NCBI GenBank assembly: GCA_973895155.1
Contig: OZ316892.1
Location: forward strand, 28,396,001-28,460,000
DNA: 64,000 nt
Direction: 5' to 3'
From: Marsupella aquatica
Taxonomy: Eukaryota; Marchantiophyta
The notes under the pieces: generated by a model
Database searches by the model: none
Told to the model about the DNA's origin: nothing
What the model saw: the letters and a program-made list of their open reading frames with translations, nothing else
In this document: positions 57,201-64,000 of the stretch, in pieces
Position numbering within the stretch: position 1 is the first letter of the stretch
How the letters are laid out: every line of letters begins with the position of its first letter
Made by a program: the position numbers and the translations under genes

Positions 57201-59212
57201 TTAAAAGCGAGTCTGGAAGATAAGTGGTTTCCAAGAAATCTTGTCCTACTCGACTGCCGAGGGCTGCAATTGTTTGACCCCGCCCGCCAAAGCCGTTTGG
57301 CCATTTTGGAACTGTACGAGATCGATGCCGAGTATCTGCCCAACTCTATTGGACAGCTGTCAGGTCTTCGAGTCTTCAAACTTTGTAAAGCTCGAAGACT
57401 GCGCAGCTTACCAGATGCCGTTGGACAGTTGTCGCAATTGGAGCGTCTCTCGTTGCTGCAGTGGGAGAGCCTGGAGACCTTGCCTGAGACATTCGGCCAA
57501 TTGTCAAACTTGAAGTACCTGAATCTCCCGAAATGTTACCGTCTACGTACGCTTCCCGATTCCTTTGGAAACCTGTCCGCATTACACCAGCTTGATGGTG
57601 CTGTAAATTGCAGACCCTGCCTGAATCTTTCGGGCGACTCTGTAAGTTGACTCACCTTGAAATCGAAGATTGCGACGAATTTCACTCCCTTCCCGAAACT
57701 TTCGGGTCTCTATCTGCTTTAGTCAAGTTGATCCTCTGGAATTGTTACAAGCTCGAATCACTACCTGATTCATTTGGAAATCTAGCAACACTCAGCGATC
57801 TTTGCCTCAGCCACTGTGGTCTGCAAAGCCTGCCCGAATCGTTCGGAAATCTGATCGCACTAAGCCGTCTTGAGCTCTGTAGCTATGGCTTGCGAAACCT
57901 GCCCGAGTCCTTAGGAAATCTCATCGCACTACACCATCTAACCTTATATAAATGTAGAGATCTTCACTCCCTCCCAGAGTCCTTCGGAAATCTCATCGCA
58001 CTAAGCCATCTAACCTTAGAGAAATGTACAAATCTTCAAACTCTCCCCGAGTCCTTGGGCCAACTGGCGAAGCTCGAATATTTGAAGATGTCAAAGGCTG
58101 ACGAGCTGGAGAGGCTACCCAATTCCTTGGCGGAATTTAATGCTCTTGGTCATCTAATTATTGAATCTACATCGATCAAGAGCATTCCTGACTACATGAG
58201 GACTCTACCGTCGTTGCGAACTCTGGAGCTCCGGCAACTTCCCGATGTGAAGGAATTGCCTCCTTGGCTAGGAGAAACTGGTCAGATCTCTTTAGCATGC
58301 TCAGAAAAGATATTTCAGGTTCGGGAGCGACAGTTCTTTTTAATGGGGGATAAAAGGATGGAAAGTGACTCAGATGCGGTCAAGTATGTACACAGGTCAT
58401 TTATGCGGAAGGTGAGGAACTCAGACTATGCAGGAGCCTTGGCAGCTTTGTCGGCAAGCACTCTTGGACTGCCCCTATTGGAGGGGTTATTCCTGCAAGA
58501 GAGGGGCGTCTTGAAACGTATGATGGGAGATCTTCCTGGAGCTTTGGAAGACCTTACAGCCGCTTTGGAAATATGTTCCACGGTAGAGGACGGGGACTGC
58601 TACATCTATGATTGCTGGAAGCACAGGGGTTATGCGAATTTCTTGATGGAGAATCTAAAAAGTGCAGAAATCGATGGTACAATTGCTCTGACGTTGCAGC
58701 TTGAATACCGCAAGAAAGAGAGTTACTATTTGAGTCCAAGTTTGGGCGAGGAACAAGTGACGTATATGCATTTCAAACTGGAGGGATGGAAAGAAATGGT
58801 CGAGCATGACGAATTTATGATGTCATTGCATTCTCAAGTAGTGCAGAAGGTGATGGCGGCAGGTACTGCAGACGGTGACTTCCAAACGGCCTTGGCAAGC
58901 TTTGGCATAATCAATCCAAGAGTGTTACCGTATGAGAGTCGGGCATTCTTCTTACAAGAAACGGGCATTCTGAAACGAATGGCGGGCGATTTGGGAGGAG
59001 CTTTCGAAGATCTAACGACAGCCTTGGAAATGTCGGGAGATGATTATGATTGCTGGAACCATTTTTAGGGTTTTGTAAAATACTTATTAGGCGATGTAGA
59101 GGGAGCGCGACTGGACGCCAAAAGAGCTGTGACCGTGAGTTACCAAAAAGTTGACGGAAATGGGGAATATCTCGGAGGGACTCCCGTGACATATTTGGAG
59201 TTCCAACTTTAA
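54226..59212 (+). pseudogene. Alpha/beta-hydrolase-NB-ARC-LRR-TPR immune receptor, frameshifted
   Basis: Exons 54226-54447 (membrane segment, about residues 33-50), 54686-55324, 55699-55866, 56043-57080 and about 57212-59212. Exons 2-3 give a SERAC1-like hydrolase with nucleophile elbow GHSVGG, YATPHHG and the His block ADHFSISRP. Exon 4 is an NB-ARC: P-loop GMGGIGKTT, kinase-2 LLLVFDDIS, SRFIATSRD, CGGLPLTLEVVG; the MHD site reads VHE. Exon 5 has about twelve LRRs of the LPESFGNL type, then two TPR-like repeats. Such receptors act in immunity. Three defects: a one-base loss near 56780, another near 57595, and an in-frame TAG at 59066-59068 with 48 codons left. Either a young pseudogene or sequencing errors; the domains otherwise look intact. 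Confidence 0.8.
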
Positions 59213-59884
59213 ATAGTGGCCCTCAATGTTTCTCCTCCACTAAATACATGGGATTCAAATTTTTCTGTTCAGGTAATCAAGAAGAATTGTGTATTAGTTT
59301 TAATTTGCAAACTGCGAACTTCAGACGGGGTATTCGGGGTTTTAACAAGAAGCCTTAAATGATGAGTAACAAGCCCAAAAAATCAGAAAAACAACAAAAA
59401 GTTAAAAAAAGTGCCAAAATTAGCACCTATTTTAGAACAAAATATGGAGCTAACAAAATATGACATAAACTAGCTATGTTTTGACAGCCTAAAAATGACC
59501 AAATTCATCTGAAGTTACATTCCATCAATAAATGACTTCAAATACAAAACTATTATCTACAATGGTCTCACAATTACACGAGCTGTGTCTCTTGAACCGA
59601 CAACTAAATCACTTCCAAAAGCAATTGTCATTTAAAAACCAGAAAATAAACTATTACAACTTAGCCTGATACACATTATTGTGAAAAGAAGACAAGGAGG
59701 ATAAAGATGACACCATCTAATTGAATTGAAACACAACCCACTAAGAAAATATTAAACTACAAATTTCTCAAGAAACTTTAACCATGAATTCATAAATAAG
59801 TGGTAAAGGCATTTTGAAAATTTGAAAAATTTCAAGTTATCCATGTTTTTCAATGGTAATGTCACAAACAATAACTACTTTTCA
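59213..59884. other. 3' flank of receptor and left part of second element
   Basis: A/T-rich, no gene. The line from about 59335 (GGGGTATTCGGGGTTTTAAC) resembles GATTCGGGGTTAATTTTAC near 63690. These may be element ends, but the match is short and not clearly inverted. Confidence 0.35.
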
Positions 59885-62800
59885 TTACTCAGATCCAGAA
59901 GTACTCAATTCATGAAACGAAATATCCCTAGATTGATCTCCTAGTGGGGTTCTAGCTGATCCATTCTCTTGTTCTTGCTCTTTCTCTTCTGCCAAAAATT
60001 CAGTCAACCGGATTTTGATTCGATCTACTGTCTTTTTGTACAATGTATCAGATTTTGTCAACATGAAATTGTAAGCAAAAACAGTAGTTGAAGATAAATC
60101 AAGCTCTTGGTGAAACCATATTGGTTTCAAAGTTCCTTTCCCACGACCACTTTTCTTCTTTTCGTAGTCTAAGACTTCTGGTAAGTACTTGGCTTTCCAA
60201 GGATCTGACCCGGTTTTTGCAGCATGCCATAAAACATAAATCATTTTTGGAATGTTGAACTCGTCGCGCTGGTCAATTCTTTCCACCTTGGCCACCCAAA
60301 ATGTTTCCGATTCTTCTCCAGCAACAGAAATATAAGTGTTGACTTCAAGATCCGAAAAGTCTCCTTCCATATTCTCCTTCTCTGCATCTATCTTTCCTTG
60401 ATTTCGATAAGGACCCACGTATATATCTCTGGTAGGTCCGTATACTCTCTCTTCAATTTCCTCTTCATTGACAAGGACTCTGGGAACTTCAGCAGCAACA
60501 GCAATCTCCCCTTGGGAACGTGGCCATTGAAAAGGGAAAATCAATGGTCTTTGATCAAGGAGCAAGGATTTATTCAATTCCCGCTGCTCTTCGAAAAACA
60601 TTCTCCACCAGTTCACTTCCTCTTCTGAGAATAAAGTTTCAACTGCAAGTATTCCCTTTTGAATCTCATTTAACGAATTATCCATCTCCTTCAAAGTCAT
60701 TCTTGAAGAACTAGACATATTTGGTTGAGTCCTTGTAACGTTCTTATCCCCCTTTTCTGGCTCCTCTTCCCTCAAAAATTTCACACCTCTGTCAGGTTTC
60801 CAAGTTGAGTTTGTGGAAAACTTCTTCCCCCATTGGGTTGGAACTTGATCTTCCAACTTGTCAAATGCAAATTTGTACTGGTGGTGGAAGGTAACATTTC
60901 GAATCCTTTCAATGACTAAAGGTGGATCTGAGAAGGCATATTGACGGAAATCATATGTTTCCTTTAAAAGAGTGATATTTGGTTGGGGTTGATATGATTC
61001 ACAAATAATATCACATAGGCTTTCGTATGTGAATGCCTTAAACCTTGCTAGTCGTTTAGAAAATCGACTGAACATTTGATCTATTTGGTCGTGTGTGTGT
61101 CCAACCAACAAGAATCCTAGTTTGATTTTCCGAAAAACCTTTCTTCGAATCAACATATGAAGAAGAGTAAATTATTTTTATTTTCTCTACTGGTATTATC
61201 AAGTTGAAGATAGAGAACAGGCGGCAAGCCACCAGGCTTTTCTTCCCATTCGTGAAACACCCTTTGCAGGATTGTGACTGTCAAGTTTCCATCATTATGC
61301 AATACAGGATAATTAAGAAACACTTTTGAAAATAGTGCACCATTGAAAACCAAGCATCCAACAATGTGCATTTGGATCAAACATGTTTCGTCCACCGATT
61401 TTGGGGGCCGCGGCCAATGAGGCAACCTTGTCTTCTTCTGATCCATCCCATCAATGACAACTCCCAAATATTTATCAGGATTTGAAAAACATTTCTTACG
61501 ATGCTTCGCGAGTTTCTCACGTTCTTTGGATTGTTGGTCTCTATGTTTTTGTAACATAATCTCCCCTCGCCCTAGAAAAACAACTTGTTAGTTTCTTAAA
61601 AAAAATAGAAATCATGTGCTTAGCCATATTCTTCAAACAAAAAACTTGTCAAACTTGTAGGTAACTTACTCTTTTCGGTCTCCGAGACAGCTTTGTCCCG
61701 AATTGATTTGAACTCCTCGCAATCCGCGCAAGCACTGAATCGATTGATTGGAGGAACCTTCACATGACCAAATTCTTGAAGCCAAACTTTCAAGAATTGT
61801 CGATAGGATATTTTTGATGATTCATCAATCCTGGCATAGTTGGAGTCGTAGATCTTCCATACCTCCTGCTTTGAATAATTATCCGGTAAATGTGAAACTT
61901 CTTTATTTGGCAATATTTCCACACGTGTAGACCTCAAAAAACGACCTAAGCCAACTGACCAAGACTAATCTTTTAACAGATGGAGGGCGTCCAACTGGTT
62001 TAGAATATCCTAAGTCTTGGTTGTCTAATTTCAAAATTCTATTTAATCTCTGATTGCCAACGCAAAATATAAGCTTGCTTTTTGACAAATGCTCTTTTGA
62101 CCAAACGTGTAAGATATAGTCTGCCTCCCTCCTCCCTGGGCCCTCACTCCGTGCAAAAGAAGTGGACCCCCCTACGATCGGGCCCTTTTTGTGTTTACCC
62201 CTTGTTATTTCCATTTTACCATTAAAATTTCCCTTATTACCAGTAATAATTATAATTATTAGTTCAAAATGAATAAAAACTATCCTTCGAGGGTTCACAC
62301 GTCCTCCATGTATTAGTTAAGACTGAGGGCCCAGGGTCCCTCCTTCATTTCCGTCTTGCTTTATAAGCCATTGCAAAGATAAAGATCGATCCTGAGATTT
62401 TTGCCTCAAAAATTTAGAACGCGCCTCATGAATTTCTTTCGGAGATAGACTTAGGAGACAATGACACTGACAACAATACTTACTATTTGTTTTCTTGATA
62501 TCCTCCTCTTTCAACTTTGTTTCACACAAAGTGGCGTTGCTCATACGTTTGTAATGACTAGATGCCACCGGAACATCATCCTCCTCACTCTCCAAAGACT
62601 CGCTATCCTTTGATGATGAAATGGTCACCAACATTTCCTTCTGAACATCCCGAGATTCCAGACCTGCAGCCTTTGGAGATGGAGGCTCTTCCTTCACTCT
62701 ATGCAGCCTTGGAATACTTGGGCGTATTTCATAAATCCCTCCATTACCGTGTAGGGAACCTTTCAATATTTTCCTACTAAGGGGCCCTCTCCACCAGGTT

Positions 62801-63430
62801 GGTTTCCCTGTTTGAGTTTCCATGACTTGATCCGCTCCCTGCCCCAACACCATGACTCCCAGGAAAAAATGAGGAACACACATTAGAATTCCTTTATGGA
62901 ATACTTTTCAATAACACTGGTCGTCTAGTTTCTTCCCTCATCCCCCTGTGAAATGTTTCCAACGTTGGCTTACCAAAGGTTTTACTTTTTGGCATTTGCT
63001 TCAGCCGCTGAACACTTTGGAGACTGCAAAAATCTTTGTCATTTTCCCCACTTAGTGCCTTCTTTGTCTTTCCAAATCCAGTCTTCATGAATTCATGAGA
63101 CCGTGTCCCATACATCCGAATAGGCATTGAACCTTCCACATTACTCCCCAATTTGTCCTTTGTTGGTGACAAAGGAGATACAACTTGACGTCCAGGGGGA
63201 CCAATAATCTCCAAGGAGTCAGAGGAGCTCCCTGACCTCTCCATACCACCGACCAATGATTTCTTCCCACTAATTGCAAGTCGTAAAGGAGTACTTTTTA
63301 ACTTGCTCATAGGGGTGGGGGGTGGCATATCTAAAATAGTAGTTATTCCAGGGATATATGGGCCAACCACTATGCAGGGGCCATCCGGCAATGAAACATC
63401 ATCAGATACTCCATCTGAATAATTAATCAT
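59885..63430 (-). pseudogene. DUF7869-type DDE-like transposase, element 2, broken
   Basis: Read leftward: 63430-62894 (disordered, Ser/Pro/Lys-rich), 62883-62317 (ends in CCQCHCLLSLSPKEI, the same Cys block as element 1), 62298-61903 (FCVGNQRLNRIL), 61937-61620 (SACADCEEF Cys pair), 61557-61150 and 61156-59885. Introns are plausible (GTAAGT near 61670). Candidate catalytic blocks are VVIDGMDQKKTRLPHWP, LYLQLDNTSRENKN and LLVGHTHDQIDQMFSRFS. The C-terminal part includes a beta-rich domain (ETFWVAKVERID and IYVLWHAA) matching that of element 1. A one-base frameshift near 61150 separates the second and third blocks. Sequence similarity to element 1 is limited to motifs, so they are different families. 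Confidence 0.66.
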
Positions 63431-63702
63431 CTGATTTGTAACATGCCGCCATTGGAAAAACTAATGCAAATTGACAAGAAACTCAAAAAATCAGTAAAAT
63501 CTAACAAATCTCCTCAAAATAATGACCAAGAGTCATGAATAAACAAGCCTATTTATAGTTTTTCACGGATTGTTGGGACTTCTTAACTTCAAAAATATCA
63601 AATATTCAAGAAATTTACAAACTTTTTCCCGTTAATACCCCAAAATATTCATGAATAATTGGCCCAAAAACATTGATTTATCATGATTCGGGGTTAATTT
63701 TA
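63431..63702. other. A/T-rich spacer
   Basis: No gene is recognised between the second DUF7869 element and the copia fragment. The junction of the two mobile elements must lie here. Confidence 0.35.
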
Positions 63703-64000
63703 CTAAGTCACGCCTGATACGTGATTAGTATGTATAACCAAGTAACACGGGGCAGCCCATTCATTTTCACTCGATGTCATTTGGATTTCCTTTGTAAAAG
63801 AGTGAAAAACAATCTCGTTGTCCAATTTCGTGTCGTTTTCCCCGGACTTGGTTACATTGGCCTCTCCACATACTGTATTGCCGTGCAGCACATACAAATT
63901 CTTCTGTCTGCTCCCCTTCAAAATCACTGTCTCTTCCGACATGACTTGAAGTTCACCATCAATTACTCGCCATTGATGACCATTTGTATCCAACACACCG
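63703..64000 (-). mobile_element. Ty1-copia pol fragment (pre-integrase region), cut by window edge
   Basis: An open frame entering from the right edge reads NGHQWRVIDGELQV, VILKGSRQKNLYVLHGNTVCGEA, then an acidic and Lys-rich stretch before a stop at 63705-63703. This is the stretch between protease and integrase that precedes the zinc finger in Ty1-copia polyproteins (the W...DG.L.V and G...LYVL.G.TV.G pattern). The expected continuation into the integrase GAG-HH-CC region is missing; an unrelated tail and a stop follow. The retained part is truncated on its C-terminal side, and the N-terminal side is outside the window. Confidence 0.65.

Noticed and set aside
59335-63710. GGGGTATTCGGGGTTTTAAC and GATTCGGGGTTAATTTTAC as ends of the second DUF7869 element
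   Set aside because: The match is short, in direct rather than inverted orientation, and without a target duplication.

Overview
The window looks like nuclear DNA of a land plant, most likely a bryophyte and probably a liverwort. Genes have short GT-AG introns. A plant MRF-type protein with four MA3 domains and a canonical 36-residue OST4 are present. The clearest taxonomic signal is an alpha/beta-hydrolase-NB-ARC-LRR immune receptor with a C-terminal TPR-like region; the hydrolase-NB-LRR class was described from liverworts. There are no bacterial features and no CRISPR array. The species call is inference.

1-17.7 kb: a tandem segmental duplication with an offset of about 9.99 kb. Each unit carries a minus-strand F-box/kelch gene (1-1177, cut by the window edge; 9923-11167, complete) and a plus-strand SET-domain gene (4114-5813, broken; 13849-15779, better preserved). 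Between the units lie minisatellites, older relic copies of unit sequence, and two stranded exons of a quinone oxidoreductase (9152-9476).

17.7-30.7 kb: ordinary host genes in repeat-rich DNA. These are the MRF-like translation regulator (21443-24577, four coding exons, 720 aa) and OST4 (27164-27274, minus strand, intron in the 5' UTR). A tandem 257-bp repeat, a solo LTR and fragments of repeats found later in the window follow.

31-51.6 kb: mobile-element territory. A decayed coiled-coil protein gene (32160-34021) is followed by a large element whose candidate ends are a 26-bp inverted repeat (35266-35291 and 48253-48278). It carries a decayed DUF7869/DDE-like transposase gene on the minus strand. 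Diverging from it is a decayed gene joining a ParB-like domain to an N4/N6 DNA-methyltransferase-like domain. The last gene is an FCP1/NIF-type HAD phosphatase-like relic. An array of 11-3-11 palindromes fills the space between the two divergent genes and recurs elsewhere inside the element. Two hAT-type MITEs with perfect 8-bp target duplications are nested within it. Its right end lies in a 2,057-bp tandem duplication that appears nearly identical. A fold-back element follows.

51.6-64 kb: the hydrolase-NB-LRR-TPR receptor (54226-59212), carrying two frameshifts and one stop, with a stranded copy of its first exon upstream (52193-52632). Then comes a second, divergent DUF7869 element (59885-63430, minus strand) and the edge of a Ty1-copia pol region (63703-64000, minus strand).

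Most mobile-element genes and several duplicated host genes are broken. At least one stop (SET copy 1) is a directly visible CGA to TGA change, and others fit the same pattern. All comparisons here were made by eye, so identities and boundaries are approximate.
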